A stretch of DNA of 64,000 nucleotides from Rubrivivax albus (GCF_004016515.1 NZ_SACT01000001.1:62001-126000); one strand, 5' to 3'; positions 27,535 to 36,625 are shown, counted from the first letter of the stretch. A program made the numbers and translations. The notes: generated by a model not told the origin, from the sequence alone.

Positions 27535-28331
27535 CCGATGGCGATGAGCGACCGCTCGCCCTGGCGGCGGCCGATGATGTTGAGCAGGTTGTCGAGCGCG
27601 TCACGCGCGCCGGGGGCGGCGGTGGCCTCGCCGCGGAAGCGCAGGCCGGCGGCATTCCAGTCGCCTTCGCCACTCAGGCGCAGCGCGCCCGAGAGCGTGG
27701 CCAGTGTCAGCCGGGTGCCGGCGTCACCGCCGGTCAGCTGCAGCCGGTAGCTGCCGAGGACCGGCAGCGTGGACAGGCGCGAGGCCACGCGCTGCAGTTC
27801 GAGCACGGCGTCCCCGGCCATGCGCCAGCGGCCTTCGGCCAGGTCCAGGCGCAGCGCCGGGGCGCTCAAGCGCAGATCACCGTCGAGCTGCAGCGTGTTC
27901 CACGGCGTACCCAGGCCGCTGAGCCAGGCCGCGGGCCAGTGGCCGACCACCGGCGACCCGGCCGCCGGCTGCAGCGCCACCTGCCAGCGGCCGATGCCGG
28001 GCGTGACGCGCAGGCGCGGCGTGCCGCGCAGGCAGCAGGCCTGCTGCAGGCGCAGTTCGAAGGCGCCGTCGGCCCAGCCCAGCGACCAGCCCAGGCGGCC
28101 CGGCAGGGCCACGGCGGTTCGGCTGCCGGTGCCGCCGCTGAGCACGGCCACGGCGCTGCCCGACCACACGGTGCCGCGCGCGTCGGCCAGCAGCACCTGC
28201 TCGCCGGTCAGGCGGGCCACGCCATTGGCCAGCCAGGCCGCCGGCAGCGAGGCCAGGCCGCCGAGCACGGCGCCGAGGCAGGCTCCGGCCCAGGCCCAGC
28301 GGCGTGCGCTGCCGATCGACGCTCGCGTCAT
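27531..28331 (-). CDS. gspN: type II secretion protein GspN
   Basis: 266 aa from ATG at 28331, which overlaps the gspM stop; a longer frame is rejected. One N-terminal membrane helix (about 12-34), then a periplasmic beta-rich domain with GTVWSGSAVAVLSGG and LQLDGDLRLSAPAL, as in T2SSN proteins. GspN is an accessory T2SS component that is present in only some systems; its exact role is not settled. Translationally coupled with gspM and gspD. Confidence 0.88.
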   Translation of the reverse strand: MTRASIGSARRWAWAGACLGAVLGGLASLPAAWLANGVARLTGEQVLLADARGTVWSGSAVAVLSGGTGSRTAVALPGRLGWSLGWADGAFELRLQQACCLRGTPRLRVTPGIGRWQVALQPAAGSPVVGHWPAAWLSGLGTPWNTLQLDGDLRLSAPALRLDLAEGRWRMAGDAVLELQRVASRLSTLPVLGSYRLQLTGGDAGTRLTLATLSGALRLSGEGDWNAAGLRFRGEATAAPGARDALDNLLNIIGRRQGERSLIAIG

Positions 28332-28822
28332 GCGCCCCCGCCGATGGCCACGGTGATGCGGCCGCTGTAGCCGTCGCCGGCAGCCTCGAGCCGGGCCTCG
28401 ATGGCGCGCGCGCGGGCGCCGCGGCGCACCTCGGCCAGCCACTGCGCGATGGCGTCGCCGTTGGCTTCGGTCAGCGTCAGCACGGCGCGTTCGCCCTGCA
28501 GCGAGAGCTTGCCGGCGTCGCCCAGGCGCGTGGTGGCCGCCTGCAGCGTCTGCGCCGCCAGCGCCGGGGCCACCGGGGGCAACGCGCGCAGGCGCTTGGC
28601 CTCGGCGGCGTCGCGCTGCATGCGCTGCCAGGCGGCATCCAGCTGCGCCTGCTGCGCCGGGGCGCTGCGCACGGTGCGCCAGGCCGGCTGCACGGCCACC
28701 ACCCACAGCAGGGCCAGGCCGACGACGACAGCGGCCAGCGTCACGCCCTGGCGTTCACGGGCGCTCAGGCCCGCCCAGCGTGCGCGCAGGGTCGTCAAGG
28801 CCTCGCTCGTTGCGCCACTCAT
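28328..28822 (-). CDS. gspM: type II secretion protein GspM
   Basis: 164 aa. Short cytoplasmic start, one membrane helix (about 27-46, GVTLAAVVVGLALLWVVAV), a coiled-coil stretch (QQAQLDAAWQRMQRDAAEAK), and a ferredoxin-like periplasmic domain (LTEANGDAIAQWLAEVR). Inner-membrane platform partner of GspL. ATG at 28822 overlaps the gspL stop by 4 bp and the stop overlaps gspN by 4 bp. Confidence 0.9.
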   Translation of the reverse strand: MSGATSEALTTLRARWAGLSARERQGVTLAAVVVGLALLWVVAVQPAWRTVRSAPAQQAQLDAAWQRMQRDAAEAKRLRALPPVAPALAAQTLQAATTRLGDAGKLSLQGERAVLTLTEANGDAIAQWLAEVRRGARARAIEARLEAAGDGYSGRITVAIGGGA

Positions 28823-30033
28823 CGCGACACTCCTTCGGGGGCCCGGCGCAGCGTGAGCTGGGTGCCTTCGGTGCTGACCTGCCAGCCGGCCGGCTGCACC
28901 AGGTCGCGGAACTCGGCGATGCGCACCTCGTCCCAGCCGTCGATGTCCAGCACCAGGCGGCCGGGCTCGAACTGCAGTGCGGCCACCGGGGGTTCGTCGT
29001 CGGGCCAGGCGGCGGCGGCCACGCCGAGCAGGGTCTCCAGATCGTCGTCGCCCGGCTGGCCGGCGGCGGCGCGCAGGCGGTCGGTCTCGCGCTTCATCTG
29101 CAGCGGGGCGTCGAGCACGGCACGCACCTGCGGGTGGGCCTCGCGCAGCAGGCCCACCATGGCCTGCCGGCGTTCGCCCAGGGCGCGCTGCTGCTGCCAG
29201 GCCCAGGCGTTGAGGCCCACTAGGTTGACCGCCAGCAGGCCGAGCAGACCGATGTGCACCGGTCGCCAGGCCGGCATCAGGAAGCGGCGCCAGCCGTCTT
29301 TCAGGCGCCCGGCACCGCGGTGCCGTGGTGCGAGGCCGAACTGGCGCAGGTTCCAGCCGCCGGCCACGGCCTGCAGCACGCGTTCGCCGTCGCCCAGGGC
29401 CGCGACCGGATGCCCCAGCCAGGCCTCGGCCGCGCCAGCGCAGGCCGGAGCGGCCGTCCACTGCGCACCGGCGGTGGCCGCCAGGCCGCGGGCCAGGGTG
29501 CCGTCCAGGCTCAGCCAGGCGGCGCCACGTGCGTCCGACCATGCCAGGTGCAGCCGCTCGGCGTCGTCGCGGCCGGGCAGGAAGTGGCCGCGGGGCGGGC
29601 TGGCCGCCGGCTGCAGCAGCGGCACGGCGCGCACCGCCGGGCGGCCGGCGGTGTCCAGCGCCTGCAGTGCCGCGCTCAGCCAGGGGCGGTCGACCACGGC
29701 CACCCAGGTGGCCTGGCCAGCGCTGCTGCCGGGTGCGACGGCGAAATGCACGTCGTCGTCGAGCAGCTGGTCCTCGAGCAGGCCGAGCAGGGCCTGCGGC
29801 AGGCGCGAGGCCGGGGCCCTGGGCAGGGTGGCCGGGAGCCAGGCCACGTCGGCCTCGGCCAGCACGGCCACCACCTCGTCGGCCGCCGGCCAGCTGGCCG
29901 GCGCGCCCTGGCCCTGGCGGGCGACGCTGCGCCCGTCGACGCTGAGCACCCACGCCCAGTCGGATCGGGACGTGGCAGCCGCGGCATCGGCGTCGCGTTG
30001 TCGGGGAGGGATCAGAACGGCAAGAACGCTCAT
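28819..30033 (-). CDS. gspL: type II secretion protein GspL
   Basis: 404 aa from ATG at 30033. Cytoplasmic actin-like GspE-binding domain (about 1-255), a single membrane helix (about 262-282, HIGLLGLLAVNLVGLNAW), and a periplasmic GspL-C domain (about 330-400) resembling that of GspM. Links the ATPase to the pseudopilus platform. A 166-bp spacer with no recognisable gene separates it from gspK, the only gap of note in this operon, so an internal promoter is possible there. Confidence 0.9.
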   Translation of the reverse strand: MSVLAVLIPPRQRDADAAAATSRSDWAWVLSVDGRSVARQGQGAPASWPAADEVVAVLAEADVAWLPATLPRAPASRLPQALLGLLEDQLLDDDVHFAVAPGSSAGQATWVAVVDRPWLSAALQALDTAGRPAVRAVPLLQPAASPPRGHFLPGRDDAERLHLAWSDARGAAWLSLDGTLARGLAATAGAQWTAAPACAGAAEAWLGHPVAALGDGERVLQAVAGGWNLRQFGLAPRHRGAGRLKDGWRRFLMPAWRPVHIGLLGLLAVNLVGLNAWAWQQQRALGERRQAMVGLLREAHPQVRAVLDAPLQMKRETDRLRAAAGQPGDDDLETLLGVAAAAWPDDEPPVAALQFEPGRLVLDIDGWDEVRIAEFRDLVQPAGWQVSTEGTQLTLRRAPEGVSR

Positions 30034-30199
30034 GGTGGCAAGGGCTGACCGCGCCGGCGGCGGGGCCGTCCGGCAACAGCCCCCCATTGGACCAGATGCC
30101 GGTGAACCGTCGGTGGCCACCCCCCGGGATGTGCACCGGGGGCGACCCAGGGGGACAGCCGCAGGGATGCGGCATGTTTGCGACGGGGGGAGACGAGCA

Positions 30200-31177
30200 T
30201 CAAGGCAAGACCCCAGGCGCGATGCTGCGCCGTTCCCGCAGCACCGTGGTGACCTCGCCGGCGCGCTGTCCGCTGCGGGCGACGATGGACCGTTCCTCGA
30301 ACACACGGTCGTCCAGCCGCAGGCGACCGATGACCTCGAAGTAGCGCGAGCCGGTGGACAGGGACTCCTCCAGACCGGCATAGGCCGGCCCGAGCTCGGT
30401 GACCAGTTCCTGCGGCTGCTTGTACGGGGCCCGTGCGCGCCGCTGCACGATGCGCTCGGCGCTACCCAGGTCCAGGCCGGGGATCACGGCGGCCAGCACC
30501 TCGCGCGGCGCAGTGTTGATGTTGACCGCCGTGCGCTCGGGCAGCAGCGTCACGTACGGTTGCAGCCGCGCCAGCGACGCCTCGTCCACGCCCAGCCAGC
30601 GCAGCTGCGACAGCCGCGTGGGCAGCAGCGGTGCTTCGGGTTCGTCCTCCTGCAACGCCGCCTGCATGCCGCCGGCGATGCGCAGCGCCACCTCGTCGGC
30701 CACGCCCAGCACCAGGCACAGCCGCCGCAGCGCGTCGACCTGGGCCGGCACCGGCGCCGGCGGGCTGCTCTCGTCGACCAGGTTCTGCAGATTGAAACGG
30801 CCCTGCAGGTCGCGCACGACGCCGCTGAGGAAGGCTTCGGGACCCTCCTCGCTGGCAGCGTTGTTGTCGCGGTCGGCGGCGAGGAAGGTGGACAGCCGGG
30901 CTTCGGCCAGTGGCACGGCCCAGGGCTCGCCGAGGTCGTCGACCGTGCCCTTGCGCGCGTCCTCGCGCAGGATCAGCCGCGCCCAGTCCAGCGCGCCGGA
31001 GAGCACCCAGGCCGACTGCGCACGTGCACGCTCGGCACTCTCGACGGCCAGCGCACGCTGCTGCCGCGTGACCATGGCCGCCGCCAGCGTGGTCACCAGG
31101 GCCAGGATCACCAGCGCCAGCAGCAGCGCGGTGCCACGCTGACACCCAGGGCAGAGCGGTGCCGCGGCCTGCTTCAC
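30200..31177 (-). CDS. gspK: type II secretion minor pseudopilin GspK
   Basis: 325 aa from GTG at 31177, overlapping the gspJ stop as GTGA; longer frames upstream would be antisense noise. Prepilin-type start: QRGTALLLALVILALVTTLAA, with Gly at the peptidase site and, as usual for GspK, no Glu at +5. The large helical domain inserted in the pilin fold (SAM-like VNINTAPREVLAAVIPGLD) is diagnostic. Caps the pseudopilus tip with GspI and GspJ. Confidence 0.93.
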   Translation of the reverse strand: MKQAAAPLCPGCQRGTALLLALVILALVTTLAAAMVTRQQRALAVESAERARAQSAWVLSGALDWARLILREDARKGTVDDLGEPWAVPLAEARLSTFLAADRDNNAASEEGPEAFLSGVVRDLQGRFNLQNLVDESSPPAPVPAQVDALRRLCLVLGVADEVALRIAGGMQAALQEDEPEAPLLPTRLSQLRWLGVDEASLARLQPYVTLLPERTAVNINTAPREVLAAVIPGLDLGSAERIVQRRARAPYKQPQELVTELGPAYAGLEESLSTGSRYFEVIGRLRLDDRVFEERSIVARSGQRAGEVTTVLRERRSIAPGVLP

Positions 31178-31824
31178 AGCGGCTGGGGCGGGACGACGAG
31201 GTCCCGCGTCAGGGTGCCGCCGGGCAACGTCAGGACCAGGCGCACGCCGTCGGGCAGGTCCTCGCGGTCGTCGACGGGTTCCTTGTCCCCGGTGCGCGAG
31301 CGGGCCACGTCGCCGCTGGACTGCGCATTGGTCCAGGCATTGCCCCGGTAGTAGTAGAGCTGCCAGTCCAACACGCCGTCGACCAGCTGCAGTTCGCCCG
31401 CCTCGCCACCCTGCAGCTGCTGGCTCGCCAGCCAGCTCTGCTGCAGGTCGCCGGTGCGCTGCACCACCGGGCCGGCCCATCGCCACCAGGCGCCGTCGCG
31501 CACCGTCCAGGCGACGACCCGCACGCCGTCGTCGGTGGCGCGCGTGAGCCGCAGGGTGCGGCCGTCGAACTGCATCGGCGGCACGGCCGGGGTCTCCTGC
31601 ACCGCGTCGAGGTCCTGCGACCACTGCGTCAGCACCGTGCTCAACCGCAGCGTGCGGTCCATCGCCGCCTGCGTGGCCTCGCGCGAGCGCAGCATGCCGT
31701 CGATGCCGCTCCAGGCCAGGCCGGCGAGCACGGCCATCGCGGCCAGCGCGACGAGCAGTTCGACGAGTGTGAAGCCGCGGGCAAGCCCCGGTGAGGCCGG
31801 TTGGCGTTGGGGGCCAGGTGCCAT
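31174..31824 (-). CDS. gspJ: type II secretion minor pseudopilin GspJ
   Basis: 216 aa from ATG at 31824; GTG at 31830 is an equally placed alternative. Prepilin signal ARG|FTLVELLVALAAMAVLAG with Glu at +5, then a beta-rich domain with the WYY-like DWQLYYYRG motif typical of GspJ. Tip pseudopilin partner of GspI and GspK. Lies 8 bp after gspI and overlaps gspK by 4 bp. Confidence 0.93.
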   Translation of the reverse strand: MAPGPQRQPASPGLARGFTLVELLVALAAMAVLAGLAWSGIDGMLRSREATQAAMDRTLRLSTVLTQWSQDLDAVQETPAVPPMQFDGRTLRLTRATDDGVRVVAWTVRDGAWWRWAGPVVQRTGDLQQSWLASQQLQGGEAGELQLVDGVLDWQLYYYRGNAWTNAQSSGDVARSRTGDKEPVDDREDLPDGVRLVLTLPGGTLTRDLVVPPQPL

Positions 31825-31832
31825 GGACACGC

Positions 31833-32207
31833 TCAGTAGCGGCCGATCACGGTCGTGATCGTCAGCAGCGGTTGTCCAGCCTCGTCGCGCACGCTGGCGT
31901 CGACGCGGCGGAAGTTCGGGTTGGGCGTGGGCCGGGTGGCCAGCGTGCCGGCGTAGGAGCGCCCGATCTGTTCGCAGCTGAAGTCGGCATCGCCGACGCC
32001 GGGCAGTTGGGCCGCCAGCCGCAGGTTGGTCAGCGCGTTTTCGGCGCACCACTGGGCCGCCGTCACTGCCGTCAGGCGCTCGGTGTTGTCGGTCAGTGCG
32101 CCGGCGGCGCGCAGCCCGGCCGCCAGCGCCACGGCCACCACGGCCAAGGCCACCAGAACCTCGACCAGCGTGAAACCGTCGCGGCGCGACCGGCGGCGGT
32201 GGTTCAC
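31833..32207 (-). CDS. gspI: type II secretion minor pseudopilin GspI
   Basis: 124 aa from GTG at 32207, overlapping the gspH stop (GTGA). Prepilin motif RDG|FTLVEVLVALAVVAVALA, a conserved WCAENALTNLRL segment that matches GspI, and a short beta domain. Nucleates the tip complex with GspJ and GspK. Usual size for the family. Confidence 0.93.
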   Translation of the reverse strand: MNHRRRSRRDGFTLVEVLVALAVVAVALAAGLRAAGALTDNTERLTAVTAAQWCAENALTNLRLAAQLPGVGDADFSCEQIGRSYAGTLATRPTPNPNFRRVDASVRDEAGQPLLTITTVIGRY

Positions 32208-32704
32208 GGTGCGTCGCCCGGCTGCGGCTCGAACGGCCCTAGGCCGTCGGTGGCCACGGCGATGCGGCGCTCGTCCAGCCGCAGCCAGACGCGCTGCGCG
32301 CCGATGATGGCCTCCGGCCCCAGGGTGAGCCGGGTGTCGCCGTCGATCTCGGCTTGGACGTCGGCATCGAGCCACCCGGCCGGCAGCCGGGACGCCGCGG
32401 GCAGGCCGACGAAGCTGAATCCGTCCGCCTCGGCCAGCGTGGGGTCGGCCGGCCGCCACCACACCGGCAGGCCGGTGGCCCGCGATTCGGCGCGCGCCGT
32501 CTCCAACAGCATGGCCAGCCGGTCGGCCTCGCGTTCCAGGGTCTGCAGCCGGCTGTCGCGCAGCGACACGGCGATCAGACTGGTCGTCAACGCCACGATG
32601 GCGATGACGATCAGCAGTTCGATCAGCGTGAAGCCGGCCGCGCGCGGGGCAGGGCCGCGACGCAGGCGCTGCCGACGTTCACTGCCAGGAGCCGATGTCG
32701 GCAT
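32204..32704 (-). CDS. gspH: type II secretion minor pseudopilin GspH
   Basis: 166 aa from ATG at 32704, which overlaps the end of gspG by 26 bp; no ATG/GTG occurs closer to the prepilin motif. Cleavage site RAAG|FTLIELLIVIAIVALTT with Glu at +5, followed by a GspH-like beta domain (GLPVWWRPADPT, IDGDTRLTLGPEAIIG). Its N-terminal leader is long (about 29 residues) and basic. Confidence 0.9.
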   Translation of the reverse strand: MPTSAPGSERRQRLRRGPAPRAAGFTLIELLIVIAIVALTTSLIAVSLRDSRLQTLEREADRLAMLLETARAESRATGLPVWWRPADPTLAEADGFSFVGLPAASRLPAGWLDADVQAEIDGDTRLTLGPEAIIGAQRVWLRLDERRIAVATDGLGPFEPQPGDAP

Positions 32705-33122
32705 CCGCGCCCTCGCCGCCCGGCTGCCCGTCGGCGCCGAGGCTGAAGACGTCGATCTCGCCCTGGATGCCCGGGTTGGCGTACTGGTACGGCCGGCCCC
32801 AGGGATCGGGCGGCAGCTTGTCGAGGTAGGGCTTCCAGTTCGGAGGGATGGCCCCCGCCGTCGGCTTGCGCACCAGGGCTTCCAGACCCTGTTCGGCACT
32901 GGGGTAGCGCTGGTTGTCCAGGCGGTAGATCTTGAGCTGCTGCATCAGCAAGTTGACGTCTGAGCGGGCGGCGGTGAGCTTGGCGTCGTCGGCGCGGTTG
33001 ATCACGTTGGGCACGATCAGGGCGGCCAGCACGCCGATGATCGCGATGACGACCAGCAGTTCGATCAGCGTGAATCCCCGCGCGGAGCGGTGGACGGCAA
33101 GGCGGCGGACGGGTGGAAGCAT
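32679..33122 (-). CDS. gspG: type II secretion major pseudopilin GspG
   Basis: 147 aa from ATG at 33122. Leader ending RSARG, then FTLIELLVVIAIIGVLAA, the canonical major pseudopilin helix with Glu at +5. The globular end has the calcium-site loop (DPWGRPYQYANPG, DVFSLGADGQPGGEG) and the DADIGSW ending typical of GspG. Builds the pseudopilus; requires a prepilin peptidase that is not encoded here (probably shared PilD). First gene of the long minus operon and divergent from gspC with a 132-bp spacer. Confidence 0.97.
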   Translation of the reverse strand: MLPPVRRLAVHRSARGFTLIELLVVIAIIGVLAALIVPNVINRADDAKLTAARSDVNLLMQQLKIYRLDNQRYPSAEQGLEALVRKPTAGAIPPNWKPYLDKLPPDPWGRPYQYANPGIQGEIDVFSLGADGQPGGEGADADIGSWQ

Positions 33123-33254
33123 GCGTCGGTCTGGCGTTGGGGCGCGGCCCCCGGAAGTGCGGTCCGGATCACCGGTCGCGGGGACCCTCGCGGAGCATAC
33201 GGGAAGGGCAGTCCCGGGAAGCGGAACGGAAGTTCGCTGCATCATAATCTTCCG

Positions 33255-33926
33255 ATGCGCATGCCCTCGATGACACGCTGGTCGGCCCTGGTCGTGTGGG
33301 CCCTGGCCGCGGCATGCGCCGCCTTCTGGGCCAGCCGCGTGCTGGTTCGCCCGGCCGGGCTGCCGCCGGGTGCGACCACGGTGCCGACGACACAGGCGCT
33401 GCGGGGCGACATCACGCGGCTGCTCGGCGAGACCCTCGGCGAGGACGAGCCCGAGGCGCCCGTTGTCGCCGAATCGTCGCGCTTCCGGCTGCTGGGCGTG
33501 GCGGCGCCGCGCTCGCCGCAGGCGGCCGGCGAAGGCGTGGCGCTGATCGCCGTCGATGGCAAGCCGGCGCGGGCCTACCGCGTCGGCGCCACCGTGGATG
33601 GTGCCCTGGTGCTGCAGCGCGTGCATGCGCGTGGTGCCGATCTGGGTGGGCGTGACGCCGCGCAGGCTTCGGTGGCCCTGACCGTGGCGCCGCTGCCGCC
33701 GCCGGCCACCGGCACGCCCACGGCGGCCAGCCGCCCGCCGGCGCCGCCGGCCTTCGTGCCGGGCGCCGTGCGGCCGGCGCCGCGGCCGATGGCCAACGCG
33801 GCCCGGGTACAGCCTGCCGATCCCACCGGCGAGGCCGACGGCGACGCGATGGCCGACGAGCCGGCCGACGAATCGGAGATCCAGCCCGTGCCCGGTGGTG
33901 GGCGGGCGGGCGTCGTCAACCAGTGA
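33255..33926 (+). CDS. gspC: type II secretion protein GspC
   Basis: 223 aa from ATG at 33255. Short cytoplasmic end, one membrane helix (about 9-27, ALVVWALAAACAAFWASR), and a periplasmic homology-region domain (about 75-150: RFRLLGVAAPR ... GVALIAVDGKPARAYRVG) that contacts GspD. The C-terminal third is Pro/Ala-rich and lacks a recognisable PDZ domain. Divergent from the rest of the T2SS genes. CATAAT at 33243-33248 is too close to the start to be a convincing -10 unless the transcript is leaderless. Converges with the CobT-like gene. Confidence 0.88.
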   Translation: MRMPSMTRWSALVVWALAAACAAFWASRVLVRPAGLPPGATTVPTTQALRGDITRLLGETLGEDEPEAPVVAESSRFRLLGVAAPRSPQAAGEGVALIAVDGKPARAYRVGATVDGALVLQRVHARGADLGGRDAAQASVALTVAPLPPPATGTPTAASRPPAPPAFVPGAVRPAPRPMANAARVQPADPTGEADGDAMADEPADESEIQPVPGGGRAGVVNQ

Positions 33927-33932
33927 CGCCAC

Positions 33933-33952
33933 TGGCGCCGCCGAGCGTGCGG
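33933..33952. terminator. hairpin between convergent gspC and CobT-like genes
   Basis: Perfect GCCGCCG - 6 nt - CGGCGGC inverted repeat, 6 bp past the gspC stop and inside the 48-bp convergent spacer. No U-tract on either strand, so termination here is plausible but unproven. Confidence 0.35.
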
Positions 33953-33974
33953 CGGCTGGCCCGCTGCGCGCGCG

Positions 33975-35060
33975 TCAGTGGCGCGACGGCAGGTCGGCCG
34001 GTACGCCGTCGGGCACGGGCCAGAAGCTGTCGGGCTGCGACGGCCCCGGGTCTTCGCCCTCGGCGACATCGGTGAGCAGTGCCGCGGCGGACTTGACCAG
34101 CGGCCACGACAGCGTGGCCCCGGTGCCGTCGGCGCTGTCCAGCCCCAGCTCGAGCAAGGCGCTCGCCCTGAACAGCCCCAGCGCCCGGTCCAGGCCCTGG
34201 TGGGAATGGCTGCGGCAGAAGACGCAGTAGTCGGTCACCGGCGTGGCGATGCCGGCGGCCAGCATCAGCGCGGCGCAGGCGGGCATGCCGTCGATCATCA
34301 GCAGGTGGCGCTTGCTGGCGGCCACCAGCATCACGCCCACCATGACCGCCATCTCGAAGCCCCCGAAGGCGGCCAGCACCTCGACCGGGTCGGCCACGTT
34401 GCGGTGGCGGCCCTGCGCGCCCTGCAGCACCACCATCAGGTGGCCCAGCCGGTCGGCGGCCATCGTCGGCCCGCTGACCACCAGGTCGCGCAGCGGGGTG
34501 TCGGTCAGGCGCGAGAGCACCAGCGCCGCGCTCTCGTTGGCGCCGATGCCCATGCCGGCGCACATCAGCACGTTGCCGCGCAGTGAGTCACCGATCTCCA
34601 TGCCGGCGCGCATGGCGGCGTGCGCCTGGTCCACCGTCATCGCGGCGCCGACGCGCGCGTTGCGGGTGCCGTGGGCGATCTTGCGCATCAGCAGCCGGTC
34701 GTGGGCCGGCATGTTGGCCGCCAGGCCACAGTCGACGACGCTGAGCTCCACCTGCTGCGAGCGCGCGAACACGGCCATCGGCCACTGGCCGGCCAGCAAC
34801 TGGCGCACCTGCTCCGACGTCTGGCGCTCGCCGGGTTCGCCCAGGCCGTCGACAGCGATGCCGTGGTCGGCGGCGAAGACCACCAGCTGCGGGTCGTAGA
34901 AGCGCGGCTTGAGCGTGTTCTGCATCAGGCCCAGGCGCTGCGCCAGGGGCTCCAGCTCGCCCAGGCGGCCGGCCGTCTCGGCGCGGCGCTCGAGCTTCTC
35001 GCGCAGGGCGCGCTCGAGCAGCGGGTTGGTACTGGGCGCGATCAGCGAGCGACTGGCCAT
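33975..35060 (-). CDS. cobT: CobT-like phosphoribosyltransferase (nicotinate-nucleotide:benzimidazole type, altered motifs)
   Basis: 361 aa from ATG at 35060. CobT fold throughout: VVFAADHGIAVDG (DHG motif, 61-73), CGLAANMP, GTRNAR, CAGMGIGANES (167-177), DYCVFCRSHSHQGL, and ADGTGATLSWPL (310-321). In classical CobT the corresponding motifs are GEMGIGNTT and GEGTGA; here Glu of the first is Gly169 and the catalytic Glu of the second is Asp311. No other cobalamin gene is nearby; it lies 32 bp downstream of ilvA, likely in the same transcript. It would be annotated CobT by similarity, but a changed substrate or activity is possible. Confidence 0.8.
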   Translation of the reverse strand: MASRSLIAPSTNPLLERALREKLERRAETAGRLGELEPLAQRLGLMQNTLKPRFYDPQLVVFAADHGIAVDGLGEPGERQTSEQVRQLLAGQWPMAVFARSQQVELSVVDCGLAANMPAHDRLLMRKIAHGTRNARVGAAMTVDQAHAAMRAGMEIGDSLRGNVLMCAGMGIGANESAALVLSRLTDTPLRDLVVSGPTMAADRLGHLMVVLQGAQGRHRNVADPVEVLAAFGGFEMAVMVGVMLVAASKRHLLMIDGMPACAALMLAAGIATPVTDYCVFCRSHSHQGLDRALGLFRASALLELGLDSADGTGATLSWPLVKSAAALLTDVAEGEDPGPSQPDSFWPVPDGVPADLPSRH

Positions 35061-35092
35061 GACGACTCCGGCGGTGGAAACCTGTTGTCGGG

Positions 35093-36625
35093 CTAACGCA
35101 GGAAAAGCCGGTACACAGGGTTCAGGGTCTCTTCCACGCAAGGATAGGCCAGCGACGCGACGAAGTCCCGGAATGCCGGTTCGTCGGCCGTCGGCACCTG
35201 CAGGCCGACCAGGATGCGGCCGTAGTCGGCGCCCTGGTTGCGGTAGTGGAACAGGCTGATGTTCCAGGTGGGGTGCATCGTCGCCAGGAAGCGCATCAGC
35301 GCACCCGGCCGCTCCGGGAACACGAAGCGGAACAGCCGCTCGTCGGCGGCCAGCGCCGTGCGGCCGCCGACCATGTGGCGCAGGTGCTCCTTGGCCATCT
35401 CGTCGTCGGTGAGGTCCAGCGTGGCAAAGCCGTGGCGCTCGAAGCTGCGCGCGATCTTCGCCGCCTCGTCGCGCTTGTGGATGCCGATGCCGACGAACAC
35501 GTGGGCCAAGCTGGCGTCGGAGATGCGGTAGTTGAACTCGGTGACCGGACGCGGGCCGATCAGTTCGCAGAAGCGGCGGAAGCTGCCGCGCTCCTCGGGG
35601 ATGGTAACGGCGAACAGCGCCTCGCGCTGCTCGCCGAACTCGGCCCGCTCGGCGACGAAGCGCAGGCGGTCGAAGTTCATGTTGGCACCGCAGGTGATGG
35701 CGACGAAGGTGCGGCCCTTCAGGCCGTGCTGCTGCGCGTACTGCTTGATCGCCGCCACGCCCAGCGCGCCGGCCGGCTCGAGGATGCTGCGCGTGTCCTG
35801 GAACACGTCCTTGATCGCTGCGCAAACGGCGTCGGTGTCCACGCGCACGAAGCCGTCCACCAGCTGGCGCGTCACGCGGAAGGTCTCCTGGCCCACCAGC
35901 TTCACGGCCGTGCCGTCGGAGAACAGGCCCACGTCGTCGAGCTGCACCCGCTTGCCGGCTTCCACCGACTTCGCCATCGCGTCGGAATCGGTGGTCTGCA
36001 CGCCGATGACCTGGATCTCCGGGCGCACGGCCTTGATGTAGGCGGCCACGCCCGAGACCAGGCCGCCGCCGCCGATGGCGACGAACACGGCGTCGATCGG
36101 GCCCTGGTGCTGGCGCAGGACCTCCATGGCCACCGTGCCCTGGCCGGCGATCACGTCCGGGTCGTCGAAGGGGTGGACGAAGGTCAGGCCACGCTCGGCC
36201 TGTAGCGTCATCGCGTGGGCGTAGGCGTCGGAATAGCTCTCGCCCTGCAGCACCACGTCGCCGCCGAGCGCCTTGACGGCGTCGATCTTGAGCTTGGGCG
36301 TGGTCACCGGCATCACCACCACCGCCGTGCAGCCCAGCCGTCGGGCGGCCAGCGCCACCCCCTGCGCGTGGTTGCCGGCCGAGGCACAGATGACGCCGCG
36401 CGCGCGCTGCTCCGGCGACAGGTGGACCATCTTGTTGTACGCACCGCGCAGCTTGAAGCTGAACACCGGCTGCAGGTCCTCGCGCTTGAGCAACACGTGG
36501 TTGCCGATGCGGCGCGACAGCACCGGGGCGGCGTCCAGTGGCGACTCGATCGCCACGTCGTAGACACGGGCTGTGAGGATCTTCTTCAGGTAGTCGGCCG
36601 CGGTGCGGGCTGCCGTGGGTTTCAT
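35093..36625 (-). CDS. ilvA: biosynthetic threonine ammonia-lyase (threonine deaminase)
   Basis: 510 aa from ATG at 36625, the usual length; a 44-codon upstream extension is rejected because it crosses a terminator hairpin. Converts threonine to 2-oxobutanoate, the first step of isoleucine synthesis. PLP lysine in SFKLRGAYNKM, AGNHAQGVALAA, phosphate-binding GGGGLVSGVA, and C-terminal paired ACT-like regulatory domains (about 330-510: EERGSFRRFCELIG; FVFPERPGALMRFL), which give isoleucine feedback inhibition. Preceded by a leader that contains a strong intrinsic terminator and followed by the CobT-like gene. Confidence 0.97.
   Translation of the reverse strand: MKPTAARTAADYLKKILTARVYDVAIESPLDAAPVLSRRIGNHVLLKREDLQPVFSFKLRGAYNKMVHLSPEQRARGVICASAGNHAQGVALAARRLGCTAVVVMPVTTPKLKIDAVKALGGDVVLQGESYSDAYAHAMTLQAERGLTFVHPFDDPDVIAGQGTVAMEVLRQHQGPIDAVFVAIGGGGLVSGVAAYIKAVRPEIQVIGVQTTDSDAMAKSVEAGKRVQLDDVGLFSDGTAVKLVGQETFRVTRQLVDGFVRVDTDAVCAAIKDVFQDTRSILEPAGALGVAAIKQYAQQHGLKGRTFVAITCGANMNFDRLRFVAERAEFGEQREALFAVTIPEERGSFRRFCELIGPRPVTEFNYRISDASLAHVFVGIGIHKRDEAAKIARSFERHGFATLDLTDDEMAKEHLRHMVGGRTALAADERLFRFVFPERPGALMRFLATMHPTWNISLFHYRNQGADYGRILVGLQVPTADEPAFRDFVASLAYPCVEETLNPVYRLFLR

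Noticed and set aside
33975..36625. Cobalamin biosynthesis cluster
   Set aside because: Only one CobT-like gene is present and its neighbours are ilvA and T2SS genes.
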